Translations under genes and position numbers: made by a program | Assembly: GCF_014203555.1 (NCBI RefSeq) | Contig: NZ_JACHJH010000001.1 | Coordinates: 357,973-421,972 of the forward strand | Length of the DNA stretch: 64,000 bases | Reading direction: 5' to 3' | Source: Streptomyces olivoverticillatus | Lineage (GTDB): Bacteria > Actinomycetota > Actinomycetes > Streptomycetales > Streptomycetaceae | The notes under the pieces: generated by a model | Seen by the model: the letters and a program-made list of their open reading frames with translations, nothing else | Databases searched by the model: none | What the model was told of the DNA's origin: nothing | Shown here: positions 1 to 9,386 of the stretch, in pieces | Layout of the letters: the number at the start of each line of letters is the position of its first letter | How positions within the stretch are numbered: position 1 is the stretch's first letter

Positions 1-1348
1 CTTCCAGCAGGGCCGCGGCCGGGTCGCCGCGGAAGTCGGAGCCGACCTTGTCGATCTCGTCGAGCAGGACGACCGGGTTCATCGAGCCGGCTTCCTTGAC
101 CGCCCGGACGATGCGGCCGGGCAGCGCGCCGACGTACGTGCGCCGGTGGCCGCGGATCTCCGCCTCGTCGCGGACGCCGCCGAGCGCGACCCGGACGAAC
201 TTGCGGCCCATGGCGCGGGCGACCGATTCACCGAGGGAAGTCTTGCCCACGCCGGGCGGGCCGACGAGCGCCAACACCGCGCCCCCGCGCCGCCCGCCGA
301 CCACACCCAGCCCCCGGTCGGCGCGCCGCTTGCGCACCGCCAGGTACTCGATGATCCGTTCCTTGACGTCCTCCAGGCCCGCGTGGTCCGCATCGAGCAC
401 GGCCTTGGCGCCGGGGATGTCGTAGGCGTCCTCGGTGCGCTCGTTCCAGGGCAGCTCCAGGACCGTGTCCAGCCAGGTGCGGATCCAGCCGCTCTCGGGG
501 CTCTGGTCGGAGGCGCGCTCCAGCTTGCCGACCTCCGTGAGCGCCGCCTCGCGGACCGTCGAAGGCAGGTCGGCGGCCTCGACGCGGGCGCGGTAGTCCT
601 CGGTCTCGCTCTCCGGGCCGCCGCCCAGCTCGGCGAGCTCCTTGCGGACGGCCTCCAGCTGGCGGCGGAGCAGGAACTCGCGCTGCTGCTTGTCGACACC
701 TTCCTGGACGTCCTTGGCGATGGACTCGGCGACGTCCTGCTCGGCGAGGTGGTCGCCGAGCCACTTCACGGCGAGCTTGAGCCGCGCGACGGGGTCGGCG
801 GTCTCCAGGAGCTCGACGCGCTGGGCCACGGTGAGGAAGGGCGAGTAGCCGGAATTGTCGGCGAGCTGGGAGACGTCCTCGATCTGCTGGACGCGGTCGA
901 CGACCTGCCAGGCGCCGCGCTTGCGCAGCCAGCTGGTGGCCAGCGCCTTGTACTCCTTCATCAGCTCCTTGACCGCACCGGGCAGCGGGTCCGGAGTGAT
1001 CTCCTCCATCCGGCTGCCCTCGACCCACAGCGCGGCGCCGGGCCCCGTCGTACCGGCCCCGATGCGCACGCGCTGCACGCCGCGGATGAGCGCGCCCGGG
1101 TCGCCGTCGGAAAGCCGGCCCACCTGCTCGACCGTGCCCAGCGCGCCGACCCCGGCGTACGTCCCATCGACCCGGGGCACCAGCAGCACGCGCGGCTTGG
1201 CGCCGCCGGAGGCCGCTGCCTGGGCCGCCTCGACGGCCGCCCGGACCTCCGCGTCGGTCAGGTCCAGCGGTACGACCATGCCGGGCAGCACCACCTCGTC
1301 GTCGAGCGGCAGCACGGGCAGGGTGAGCGGTGTGGACGTCGAAGCCAT
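1..1348 (-). CDS. lon: ATP-dependent Lon protease, N-terminal part, cut by window edge
   Basis: Cytoplasmic ATP-dependent serine protease that degrades misfolded and regulatory proteins. Only about 449 of roughly 800 residues lie in the window; the protein starts [20 protein letters not shown] and runs off the left edge. The N-terminal LON substrate-binding domain (about residues 8-205) and central helices are followed by the AAA+ domain, with Walker A GPPGVGKT at 363-370 and Walker [14 protein letters not shown] just before the edge. The C-terminal Ser-Lys protease domain is outside the window. ATG at 1348 is preceded by a GAAGGGGAG ribosome-binding site. An HspR-type operator lies 22 bases upstream, so heat-shock control is likely, as known for lon in Streptomyces. 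Family assignment is secure. Confidence 0.96.
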   Translation of the reverse strand, partial: MASTSTPLTLPVLPLDDEVVLPGMVVPLDLTDAEVRAAVEAAQAAASGGAKPRVLLVPRVDGTYAGVGALGTVEQVGRLSDGDPGALIRGVQRVRIGAGTTGPGAALWVEGSRMEEITPDPLPGAVKELMKEYKALATSWLRKRGAWQVVDRVQQIEDVSQLADNSGYSPFLTVAQRVELLETADPVARLKLAVKWLGDHLAEQDVAESIAKDVQEGVDKQQREFLLRRQLEAVRKELAELGGGPESETEDYRARVEAADLPSTVREAALTEVGKLERASDQSPESGWIRTWLDTVLELPWNERTEDAYDIPGAKAVLDADHAGLEDVKERIIEYLAVRKRRADRGLGVVGGRRGGAVLALVGPPGVGKTSLGESVARAMGRKFVRVALGGVRDEAEIRGHRRTYVGALPGRIVRAVKEAGSMNPVVLLDEIDKVGSDFRGDPAAALLE

Positions 1349-1369
1349 GATCTCCCCTTCGGCAGGCAA

Positions 1370-1390
1370 ATTGAGCGCAGCCGACTCAAG
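1370..1390. promoter_or_regulatory. HAIR element (HspR operator) of lon
   Basis: Inverted repeat aTTGAGC-N7-ACTCAAG, one mismatch from the HspR consensus CTTGAGT-N7-ACTCAAG, ending 22 bases upstream of the lon start. HspR represses lon, dnaK and clpB in Streptomyces, so this is probably the operator overlapping the lon promoter. Assignment rests on the motif and its position. Confidence 0.8.
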
Positions 1391-1459
1391 GCTGAGCCAG
1401 TGCCTGTTCAATGCCCGGGGAGGGTCTGATGTTCCCGGCTCTGCGTTCGCTGTGAGCGA

Positions 1460-2287
1460 TCAACGATCGCGGACGGCGCCCGGCGCGACGGGGGCGGCCT
1501 CGGTGCGCTGCTCCGGCACCCGGGGAGCCGGCACGGTCGGTACGGGCACGGTGGGCACGGTCGGCACGGCCACCGGCTCTTCCGCAGACGCCGACGGCCC
1601 CGGCCCCGGCGGGCGCTCCTCATCGCGCAGCAGCGACCGGCAGGCGATCCCCGTCAGCAGGGCGATGGGGTGGCCCCAGCTGGAGAGCGGGTCCACGAGC
1701 TCGGTGAGGTCCCGGGCGCACATGGCACCGGCCACACCCAGCAGCGTCCACTTCGCCGCCGGCCGCAGCAGCCCGGCCAGGGCGCCCACGCAGGCCATCA
1801 GGCCGAAACTGATGCCGTAGTCGAGCCGGTGCAGCGAGGCCTCCGGCAGCCGCCCCGCGGCCACGGCGCCCGCCACCGGCAGCTCGGTGGCGAGCGTGGC
1901 CAGGACGTGCCCCACCAGGAAGACCCCGGCCGTGCGCGCCGCCCCGACCCGCCGCTCCAGGGCGCTCACCACCAGCCCGAAGGCGAGCCCGTACACCGAG
2001 TAGAGGCCGCCCGCGACCCACAGGGCGCTGGCGATCAGCACCAGCAGCGGCTGGTCGGCCAGGTGCGCGGCGTCCGTGCTGGACTCGCGCAACAGCTGAT
2101 GGACGGTGGCCTGGTCGCCGAAGTCCGCGTAGACGGCGGTGCCCAGCAGGATCAGGCCGTAGCAGAAGGTGAAGGGCGTGCCGAGCGGGGTGGGCAGCAG
2201 CCGGGCGGCGCGGCCGAGGGCGGAGCGGGCGCGGCGCCATCGCGGCCGCCGGGGGGCCGCACTCGGGTCGGCGTCAACCGCGGTCAC
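1460..2287 (-). CDS. Rhomboid-like integral membrane protein
   Basis: About 275 residues with roughly six hydrophobic segments between residues 35 and 205, then a Pro/Val/Thr-rich cytoplasmic tail with repeated VPTVP units. The segment LDYGISFG and a later GHPIALL give a possible Ser-His dyad like that of rhomboid intramembrane proteases, and the fold resembles the actinobacterial rhomboid-like family, but a canonical GxSG is absent. Proteolytic activity is therefore unproven. I chose GTG at 2287 because AAAGGGG sits nine bases upstream; the frame stays open to a TTG at 2356 with no better site. It is divergent from the methyltransferase gene and tail-to-head with lon. Confidence 0.72.
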   Translation of the reverse strand: MTAVDADPSAAPRRPRWRRARSALGRAARLLPTPLGTPFTFCYGLILLGTAVYADFGDQATVHQLLRESSTDAAHLADQPLLVLIASALWVAGGLYSVYGLAFGLVVSALERRVGAARTAGVFLVGHVLATLATELPVAGAVAAGRLPEASLHRLDYGISFGLMACVGALAGLLRPAAKWTLLGVAGAMCARDLTELVDPLSSWGHPIALLTGIACRSLLRDEERPPGPGPSASAEEPVAVPTVPTVPVPTVPAPRVPEQRTEAAPVAPGAVRDR

Positions 2288-2510
2288 TCGGCCGGGCCCC
2301 TTTCGCCGGGCACTTCCTGCTGTCAGGGAGCAGCCTGCTGTCCGGGAGCGGTCCAACCGCCGCCCGCGCTAGGAACATTAAGGTGCACAGCCGGGCGCCG
2401 GATCAACCTCTGGCCGTGACTCCCGTCACCGTTGTCGACTTCTTGACGCCCGGCCGCGTCGGCCGGGTTCCTATGTGCAGTACCGAACCGTGCAGGAAGG
2501 CAGGGCCCGC

Positions 2511-3227
2511 ATGACCGTCCCGTACCTCGATTTAAGCCCTCGCGGCGGCGACGAGCCGCCCGTCACCGTGGAGCGCCGCGAAGGCCCGTACGGGGAGGTC
2601 GTGCTCCGGCGCAGAGGGGCGGACCCGGCCGTCTACGAGATCATCGCCAACGGCTGCTTCCTGATGGACACCGCCGACGGCCGCTCCGAGCGGCTGCTGG
2701 TGGACGCCGCGCTCGCCGCGCTGCCGGCCGCGCGCCCGGCCCCGTCCGTGCTGATCGGCGGGCTGGGGGTGGGCTTCTCCCTGGCCCGGGCGGCCGCCGA
2801 GCCGCGCTGGGGCCGGATCGCCGTCGTCGAGCGGGAGCAGGCGGTCATCGACTGGCACCGCACCGGACCGCTGTCGGCGATCTCGGGCGAGGCGCTCGCC
2901 GACCCGCGCACCGAGATCCTGCACACCGACCTCGTCGCCCATGTGTACACGGCGGATGCCGTCTACGACGCCTTGTGCCTGGACATCGACAACGGGCCCG
3001 ACTGGACCGTCACCGAGGACAACGACGGCCTCTACTCCCCCGCCGGGCTGGCCGCCTGCCGGGAGCGGCTCACGCCCGGCGGGGTGCTCGCCGTGTGGTC
3101 CGCACAGCCCTCCGCCCCCTTCGAGGAAGCCCTCCGGAATGCCGGATTCGCCGGGGTAAAAACCAAAGAGATCACCGTTGCCCGAGGCGTCCCGGACGTC
3201 GTTCACCTCGCGGTACGCGCCGCGTAG
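2511..3227 (+). CDS. Spermidine-synthase-like class I methyltransferase
   Basis: A 238-residue Rossmann-fold protein related to the spermidine synthase/SAM-methyltransferase superfamily. Motif I VLIGGLGVGFSLARA (about residues 81-95) and the acidic motif IAVVEREQAVIDWH are visible, followed by DALCLDIDNGPDW, which replaces the usual polyamine-synthase active-site DxxD region. It probably acts as a methyltransferase rather than on polyamines, but the substrate is unknown. ATG at 2511 is preceded by AGGAAGGCAGG; an upstream in-frame start at 2475 lacks such a site. It stands alone, 89 bases before the response regulator gene. Confidence 0.75.
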   Translation: MTVPYLDLSPRGGDEPPVTVERREGPYGEVVLRRRGADPAVYEIIANGCFLMDTADGRSERLLVDAALAALPAARPAPSVLIGGLGVGFSLARAAAEPRWGRIAVVEREQAVIDWHRTGPLSAISGEALADPRTEILHTDLVAHVYTADAVYDALCLDIDNGPDWTVTEDNDGLYSPAGLAACRERLTPGGVLAVWSAQPSAPFEEALRNAGFAGVKTKEITVARGVPDVVHLAVRAA

Positions 3228-3316
3228 CCGCGCCCGCCCGGGTGCCCGTACCCTGCCTTCCACAGCTGCAGGGCTGGCAGGAACCAGGGCACGGGAAGAC
3301 GCTAGGGGCGGGGCGC

Positions 3317-4054
3317 ATGGAGCACACACACATCGGCCCGAACGGCGCCGCGGCCGCTGCCGGGGCACAGCGCCGGGTGCTGGTCGTCGAGGACGACCGG
3401 ACGATCACCGACGCCATCGCGGCCCGGCTGCGGGCCGAGGGCTTTCAGGTACGCACGGCGGGCGACGGGCCCGCGGCCGTCGACACGGCGGAGGCGTGGC
3501 AGCCGGACCTGCTGGTCCTGGACATCATGCTGCCCGGCTTCGACGGGCTGGAGGTCTGCCGCCGGGTGCAGGCGCAGCGGCCGGTGCCCGTGCTGATGCT
3601 CACTGCCCGCGACGACGAGACCGACATGCTGGTCGGGCTCGGCGTCGGCGCGGACGACTACATGACCAAGCCGTTCTCCATGCGGGAGCTGGCGGCGCGG
3701 GTGCACGTGCTGCTGAGACGGGTGGAGCGGGCGACGCTCGCCGCCCACACCCCGCGCAGCGGCATCCTGCGCCTGGGCGAGCTGGAGATCGACCACGCGC
3801 AGCGCAGGGTGCGGGTGCGCGGCGGTGACGTGCATCTGACGCCCACCGAATTCGACCTGCTGGTGTGCCTGGCCAACACCCCGCGCGCGGTCCTCTCCCG
3901 CGAGCAGCTCCTGGCGGAGGTGTGGGACTGGGCGGACGCCTCCGGCACCCGGACGGTGGACAGCCACATCAAGGCGCTGCGCCGGAAGATCGGCGCGGAG
4001 CGGATCCGTACGGTGCACGGCGTGGGGTACGCGCTGGAGACACCCGCGGCATGA
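3317..4054 (+). CDS. OmpR/PhoB-family response regulator
   Basis: A 245-residue two-component response regulator. The receiver domain starts RRVLVVEDDRT, with phosphoacceptor Asp69 in LLVLDIMLPG and the conserved Lys in DYMTKPF. The C-terminal Trans_reg_C winged helix (about 140-243) carries LTPTEFDLLVCL and the recognition-helix segment SGTRTVDSHIKALRRK. ATG at 3317 follows a GGGGCGGGGC stretch and gives the expected N-terminus; the frame stays open upstream without meaning. The partner kinase begins 48 bases downstream on the same strand, so the two are probably co-transcribed. The signal and target genes cannot be read from sequence. Confidence 0.93.
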   Translation: MEHTHIGPNGAAAAAGAQRRVLVVEDDRTITDAIAARLRAEGFQVRTAGDGPAAVDTAEAWQPDLLVLDIMLPGFDGLEVCRRVQAQRPVPVLMLTARDDETDMLVGLGVGADDYMTKPFSMRELAARVHVLLRRVERATLAAHTPRSGILRLGELEIDHAQRRVRVRGGDVHLTPTEFDLLVCLANTPRAVLSREQLLAEVWDWADASGTRTVDSHIKALRRKIGAERIRTVHGVGYALETPAA

Positions 4055-4101
4055 GCGACGCACGCACGGCGGGCGGAGAAGCGAATGAGTGAAGACACCG
4101 C

Positions 4102-5205
4102 ATGAGCAGGGAAGGGCCCGGCCCCGGGCTGGGGAGCCGGGTGTGGGAGGCGCTGCGGCCGCTGGATCCGTACCGGTCGGTCAAGGCCGCGCTGGGCGCG
4201 CTCGTGGTCGGGTCGGTGGTGATCACCACGTTCCTGGTCTTCGTCGCCATCCACTCGGCGACCGAGATCCGGGTGATCACCGTCTTCTCGATCATCGCTT
4301 CGCTGCTGATCACCCAGTTCGTGGCGCACGGCCTGACCGCGCCGCTGGACGAGATGACCGCGGTCACCCGGGCGATGGCCCGGGGCGACTACAGCCGGCG
4401 GGTGCGGGTGGGGCGGCGCGACGAGTTCGGCGACCTGGCGGACGCGTTCAACCGCATGGCGGCCGACCTGGCGGCGGTGGACACCCACCGCAAGGAGCTG
4501 GTCGCCAACGTCTCGCACGAGCTGCGCACCCCGATCGCCGGGCTGCGGGGCGTGCTGGAGAACGTGGTGGACGGGGTCTCGGCGGCCGACCCGGAGACGA
4601 TGCGCACCGCGCTGCGCCAGACCGAGCGGCTGGGCCGCCTGGTGGAGCAGCTGCTGGACCTGTCGCGGCTGGACAACGGGGTGGTGCCGCTGCACGCCCG
4701 GCGCTTCGAGGTGTGGCCGTATCTGGCCGGGGTGCTCAAGGAGGCCGGGATGGCCTGCGCCAGCGGCTCCTCGCCGCGCGCCCGCAAGGACGTCCACCTG
4801 CACCTGGACGTCTCGCCGCCGGAGCTGACGGCGCACGCCGACGCCGAACGGCTGCACCAGGTGGTGGCCAATCTGGTGGACAACGCCGTCAAGCACAGTC
4901 CCCCGCACGGCCGGGTGACCGTGCGGGCCCGGCGCGGCGAGGGCGCCCAGTCGCTGGCGCTGGAGGTGGTGGACGAGGGGCCCGGCATCCCGGAGTCCGA
5001 GCGGCACCGGGTCTTCGAGCGCTTCAACCGCGGCTGCACCGGAAAGCAGGGCCAGGGGCCGGGCAGCGACGGCGGTACGGGCCTGGGGCTGGCGATCGCC
5101 CGCTGGGCGGTGGACCTGCACGGCGGGAGCATCGGCGTGGCCGAGTCCCCGCGGGGGTGCCGCATCCGGGTCACTCTTCCGGGCGGGCCGCGGGAGGCGA
5201 CCTGA
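4102..5205 (+). CDS. Two-component sensor histidine kinase
   Basis: A 367-residue membrane kinase, partner of the upstream response regulator. Two closely spaced membrane helices (about 30-50 and 57-76) leave only a short external loop, which suggests sensing within or near the membrane. A HAMP domain (about 77-130) follows, then HisKA with SHELRTP (phosphoacceptor His139), and HATPase_c with N box LVDNAVKHS, G1 VDEGPGIPE and G2 GGTGLGLAIA. All catalytic motifs are intact. A polar insertion TGKQGQGPGSDG lies in the ATP lid. The about 250 bases to the next gene hold only its presumed promoter. Confidence 0.93.
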   Translation: MSREGPGPGLGSRVWEALRPLDPYRSVKAALGALVVGSVVITTFLVFVAIHSATEIRVITVFSIIASLLITQFVAHGLTAPLDEMTAVTRAMARGDYSRRVRVGRRDEFGDLADAFNRMAADLAAVDTHRKELVANVSHELRTPIAGLRGVLENVVDGVSAADPETMRTALRQTERLGRLVEQLLDLSRLDNGVVPLHARRFEVWPYLAGVLKEAGMACASGSSPRARKDVHLHLDVSPPELTAHADAERLHQVVANLVDNAVKHSPPHGRVTVRARRGEGAQSLALEVVDEGPGIPESERHRVFERFNRGCTGKQGQGPGSDGGTGLGLAIARWAVDLHGGSIGVAESPRGCRIRVTLPGGPREAT

Positions 5206-5454
5206 CGTAGGGTCGGTGGTGGGAGCACACATTCACCCGGATGTGGGGCAGGATGCCGCTTACCCAGGAAATCCCGGAGAACCTGAACCAATCAGAACCC
5301 CCGGGTTTTCCCGCCCTGTCATGCCCCGAAACCCCGCGGTGAGTGTGACTTAGGCTACGGCTGGCCCGGGTGGCCTGCATCAGGGGTCCGGACAGGCGTA
5401 GCCTTTATTCCCGCTGTCCACCACCTTGTGAAGCGGAAGAGGGCGGTTGCCGCC

Positions 5455-8400
5455 GTGTCGCCACAGTCCCCCAGTAACTCGAGCATCTCGACCGATCAAG
5501 ACGGGCAGGGCAAGAGCCCTGCTGACGTGTTCGGTCCCAATGAGTGGCTCGTCGACGAGATCTACCAGCAGTACCTCCAGGACCCGAATTCGGTTGATCG
5601 TGCCTGGTGGGACTTCTTCGCCGACTACAAGCCGGGCACCACTCCGCCGAAGGCGGTGATCGAGGGCACGGCTCCGCAGGCCGCCCCGGCCCCCGCCGCC
5701 CCGGCCCCCGCCGCGCCGGCCGCGCCCGCGGCCCCGGCTGCTCCGGTCGCGCCCGCTGCTGCGGCTGCGCCCGTGGCCCCGGCGCCCGCTCCGGCCGCGC
5801 CCGCCGCGCCGGTGGCGAAGCCCGCGCAGGCCGCCCCGGCCGTCGCCCCGACGAAGCCCGCCGTCGCCAAGCCCGCACCGGCCAAGCCGGCCGAGCCCGC
5901 GACCGGCGCGGAGTACCAGGTGCTGCGCGGCCCCTCGGCCGCCGTCGCGAAGAACATGAACGCCTCGCTGGAGCTGCCGACGGCCACGTCCGTCCGCGCC
6001 GTTCCGGTGAAGCTGCTGTTCGACCAGCGCATCGTCATCAACAACCACCTCAAGCGCGCCCGGGGTGGCAAGGTCTCCTTCACGCACCTCATCGGCTACG
6101 CCATGGTGCAGGCGCTGAAGCTGATGCCGTCGATGAACCACTCCTTCACGGAGCGGGACGGCAAGCCGACCCTCGTCAAGCCCGAGCACGTCAACCTGGG
6201 CCTGGCGATCGACCTGGTGAAGCCGAGCGGCGACCGCCAGCTCGTGGTCGCGGCCATCAAGAAGGCCGAGACCCTGAACTTCTTCGAGTTCTGGCAGGCC
6301 TACGAGGACATCGTCCGCCGCGCCCGCGTCGGCAAGCTGACGATGGACGACTTCACCGGGGTCACCGCCTCGCTGACGAACCCCGGCGGCATCGGCACCG
6401 TGCACTCCGTGCCGCGCCTGATGCCCGGCCAGGGCCTCATCATCGGCGTGGGTGCCATGGACTACCCCGCCGAGTTCCAGGGCACGTCGCAGGACGCCCT
6501 GAACAAGATGGGCATCTCGAAGGTCATGACCCTGACCTCGACCTACGACCACCGGGTCATCCAGGGTGCCGCCTCCGGCGAGTTCCTGCGGATCATGCAC
6601 CAGCTGCTGCTGGGCGAGAACGGCTTCTACGACGAGATCTTCGAGTCGCTGCGGATCCCCTACGAGCCGGTCCGCTGGCTCAAGGACATCGACGCCTCGC
6701 ACGACGACGACGTCACCAAGGCCGCCCGCGTCTTCGAGCTGATCCACTCCTACCGGGTCCGCGGCCACGTCATGGCCGACACCGACCCGCTGGAGTACCG
6801 CCAGCGCAAGCACCCCGACCTCGACATCACCGAGCACGGGCTGACCCTGTGGGACCTCGAGCGCGAGTTCGCGGTCGGCGGTTTCGCGGGCAAGTCGATG
6901 ATGAAGCTGCGCGACATCCTCGGCGTGCTGCGCGACTCGTACTGCCGCACCACCGGCATCGAGTTCATGCACATCCAGGACCCCAAGCAGCGCAAGTGGA
7001 TCCAGGACCGCGTCGAGCGCCCGCACGCCAAGCCGGAGCGCGAGGAGCAGCTGCGGATCCTGCGCCGCCTGAACGCGGCGGAGGCCTTCGAGACCTTCCT
7101 GCAGACGAAGTACGTCGGCCAGAAGCGGTTCTCCCTGGAGGGCGGCGAGTCCGTCATTCCGCTGCTGGACGCCGTGCTGGACGCGGCCGCCGAGTCCCGC
7201 CTGGACGAGGCCGTCATCGGCATGGCCCACCGTGGCCGCCTGAACGTGCTGGCCAACATCGTCGGCAAGTCCTACGCGCAGATCTTCCGCGAGTTCGAGG
7301 GCAACCTCGACCCGAAGTCGATGCACGGCTCCGGCGACGTGAAGTACCACCTGGGCGCCCAGGGCACCTTCACCGGCCTGGACGGCGAGCAGATCAAGGT
7401 CTCGCTGGCCGCCAACCCCTCCCACCTGGAGACGGTCGACCCGGTCGTCGAGGGCATCTCCCGTGCCAAGCAGGACATCATCGGCAAGGCCGGCACGGAC
7501 TTCACCGTCCTGCCGATCCAGCTCCACGGCGACGCGGCCTTCGCGGGCCAGGGCGTGGTGGCCGAGACGCTCAACATGTCGCAGCTGCGCGGCTACCGCA
7601 CCGGCGGCACCGTGCACATCGTCATCAACAACCAGGTCGGCTTCACCGCGCCGCCGGAGTCCTCGCGCTCGTCGATGTACTGCACCGACGTCGCCCGGAT
7701 GATCGAGGCGCCGATCTTCCACGTGAACGGTGACGACCCGGAGGCCGTGGTCCGCGTCGCGCGGCTCGCCTTCGAGTTCCGCCAGGCGTTCAACAAGGAC
7801 GTCGTCATCGACCTGATCTGCTACCGCCGCCGGGGCCACAACGAGTCGGACAACCCCTCGTTCACCCAGCCGCTGATGTACGACCTGATCGACAAGAAGC
7901 GCTCGGTGCGCAAGCTCTACACCGAGTCGCTCATCGGCCGCGGCGACATCACCCTGGAAGAGGCCGAGCAGGCCCTGCAGGACTACCAGGGCCAGCTGGA
8001 GAAGGTCTTCGTCGAGGTCCGGGACGCCGACACGACCCCCGCCCCCGCCGAGGTCCCGGCCGCGCCGCAGGACGGCTTCCCGGTCGCGGTGAACACCGCG
8101 ATCTCCCAGGAGGTCCTCAAGCGGATCGCCGAGTCGCAGGTCACCACGCCGGAGAACGTCACGGTGCACCCGCGCCTGGTGCCGCAGCTGCAGCGCCGCG
8201 CCGCCAGCATCGAGGACGGCACCATCGACTGGGGCATGGGCGAGACCATCGCCTTCGGCTCGCTGCTGATGGAGGGCACCCCGGTGCGCCTGGCGGGCCA
8301 GGACTCCCGCCGCGGCACCTTCGGCCAGCGCCACGCGGTGCTGGTGGACCGGGAGACCGGCGAGGACTACACCCCGCTGCTCTACCTCTCCGACGACCAG

Positions 8401-9273
8401 GCGCGCTTCAACGTCTACGACTCGCTGCTCAGCGAGTACGCGGCGATGGGCTTCGAGTACGGCTACTCGCTGGCCCGCCCGGACGCGCTGGTGATGTGGG
8501 AGGCGCAGTTCGGCGACTTCGTCAACGGCGCCCAGAGCATCGTGGACGAGTTCATCTCCTCCTCCGAGCAGAAGTGGGGCCAGACCTCCGGCGTCACGCT
8601 GCTGCTGCCGCACGGCTACGAGGGCCAGGGCCCGGACCACTCCTCGGCCCGCGTCGAGCGCTTCCTCCAGCTGTGCGCGCAGAACAACATGACGGTCGCC
8701 ATGCCGACGCTGCCGTCGAACTACTTCCACCTGCTGCGCTGGCAGGTCCACAACCCGCACCACAAGCCGCTCATCATCTTCACCCCGAAGTCGATGCTGC
8801 GTCTGAAGTCCGCGGCGTCCAAGGCGGAAGAGTTCACCAGCGGCGAGTTCCGCCCGGTCATCGGCGACGCCACCGTCAACGCCAATGACGTGCGCAAGGT
8901 CGTCTTCTGCTCCGGCAAGGTCTACTACGACCTGGAGGCCGAGCGGGTCAAGCGCGGCGCCATGGACACCGCGATCGTCCGCATCGAGCGCCTGTACCCG
9001 CTGCCGGGTGCGGAGCTCCAGGCGGAGATCGCCAAGTACCCGAACGCCGAGAAGTACCTGTGGGCACAGGAAGAGCCGGCGAACCAGGGTGCGTGGCCGT
9101 TCATCGCGCTCAACCTGATCGACCACCTGGACCTGGCGGTCGGCGCCGACGTCCCGGCGGCGGAGCGGCTGCGCCGGATCTCCCGGCCGCACTCCTCCTC
9201 CCCGGCGGTCGGCTCGGCCAAGCGGCACCAGGCGGAGCAGGCTGCGCTGGTCGCGGAGGTCTTCGACGCGTAG
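5455..9273 (+). CDS. kgd: Multifunctional 2-oxoglutarate metabolism enzyme (E1/E2 fusion)
   Basis: A 1272-residue fusion typical of Actinobacteria combining 2-oxoglutarate decarboxylase/dehydrogenase (E1o) with an E2-type acyltransferase domain in the TCA cycle. The N-terminus [19 protein letters not shown] is the E1 N-terminal segment, followed by an Ala/Pro-rich linker (about residues 70-150), the E2-like catalytic domain (about 160-390, with YDHRVIQGA near 365), then the thiamine-diphosphate E1 region with [13 protein letters not shown] near 590 and a transketolase-like C-terminus. There is no lipoyl domain, as usual for this family. GTG at 5455 follows GGAAGAGGG and matches known N-termini; an earlier GTG at 5428 is less likely. 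A strong terminator follows. Confidence 0.96.
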   Translation: MSPQSPSNSSISTDQDGQGKSPADVFGPNEWLVDEIYQQYLQDPNSVDRAWWDFFADYKPGTTPPKAVIEGTAPQAAPAPAAPAPAAPAAPAAPAAPVAPAAAAAPVAPAPAPAAPAAPVAKPAQAAPAVAPTKPAVAKPAPAKPAEPATGAEYQVLRGPSAAVAKNMNASLELPTATSVRAVPVKLLFDQRIVINNHLKRARGGKVSFTHLIGYAMVQALKLMPSMNHSFTERDGKPTLVKPEHVNLGLAIDLVKPSGDRQLVVAAIKKAETLNFFEFWQAYEDIVRRARVGKLTMDDFTGVTASLTNPGGIGTVHSVPRLMPGQGLIIGVGAMDYPAEFQGTSQDALNKMGISKVMTLTSTYDHRVIQGAASGEFLRIMHQLLLGENGFYDEIFESLRIPYEPVRWLKDIDASHDDDVTKAARVFELIHSYRVRGHVMADTDPLEYRQRKHPDLDITEHGLTLWDLEREFAVGGFAGKSMMKLRDILGVLRDSYCRTTGIEFMHIQDPKQRKWIQDRVERPHAKPEREEQLRILRRLNAAEAFETFLQTKYVGQKRFSLEGGESVIPLLDAVLDAAAESRLDEAVIGMAHRGRLNVLANIVGKSYAQIFREFEGNLDPKSMHGSGDVKYHLGAQGTFTGLDGEQIKVSLAANPSHLETVDPVVEGISRAKQDIIGKAGTDFTVLPIQLHGDAAFAGQGVVAETLNMSQLRGYRTGGTVHIVINNQVGFTAPPESSRSSMYCTDVARMIEAPIFHVNGDDPEAVVRVARLAFEFRQAFNKDVVIDLICYRRRGHNESDNPSFTQPLMYDLIDKKRSVRKLYTESLIGRGDITLEEAEQALQDYQGQLEKVFVEVRDADTTPAPAEVPAAPQDGFPVAVNTAISQEVLKRIAESQVTTPENVTVHPRLVPQLQRRAASIEDGTIDWGMGETIAFGSLLMEGTPVRLAGQDSRRGTFGQRHAVLVDRETGEDYTPLLYLSDDQARFNVYDSLLSEYAAMGFEYGYSLARPDALVMWEAQFGDFVNGAQSIVDEFISSSEQKWGQTSGVTLLLPHGYEGQGPDHSSARVERFLQLCAQNNMTVAMPTLPSNYFHLLRWQVHNPHHKPLIIFTPKSMLRLKSAASKAEEFTSGEFRPVIGDATVNANDVRKVVFCSGKVYYDLEAERVKRGAMDTAIVRIERLYPLPGAELQAEIAKYPNAEKYLWAQEEPANQGAWPFIALNLIDHLDLAVGADVPAAERLRRISRPHSSSPAVGSAKRHQAEQAALVAEVFDA

Positions 9274-9295
9274 TGGCCGTCCGGCCCGGTTGTGA

Positions 9296-9327
9296 GGGGG
9301 CCCGCACCGATTTCGGTGCGGGCCCCC
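9296..9327 (+). terminator. Rho-independent terminator of kgd
   Basis: A 15-bp perfect stem (9296-9310 with 9313-9327) around a 2-base TT loop, followed by a run of five T at 9333-9337. It ends kgd transcription and insulates it from the convergent island gene at 9387. Confidence 0.92.
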
Positions 9328-9337
9328 CGTCGTTTTT

Positions 9338-9384
9338 CGGGGCTCCGCCCCGGCCCCCGGTCCTCAATCGCCGGACGGGCTGGA
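9338..9384. repeat. Streptomyces-type intergenic repeat remnant
   Basis: A small hairpin CGGGGC-TCC-GCCCCG (9338-9352) followed by TCCTCAATCGCCGGACGGG. This combination recurs between Streptomyces genes as short interspersed sequence, from general knowledge; related GCCGGAC pieces also occur near 23985-24015 and 55230. No function is assigned. Confidence 0.5.
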
Positions 9385-9386
9385 AT

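Noticed and set aside
5640..5900. Ala/Pro-rich stretch in kgd as a tandem repeat or frameshift artefact
   Set aside because: An Ala/Pro linker of this length between the N-terminal segment and the E2-like domain is normal for actinobacterial kgd.
5380..9228. Very long open frame on the minus strand opposite kgd
   Set aside because: It is antisense to a fully recognisable enzyme; its translation is Arg/Val/Leu/Gly-rich with no family features, which is typical of high-GC shadow frames.
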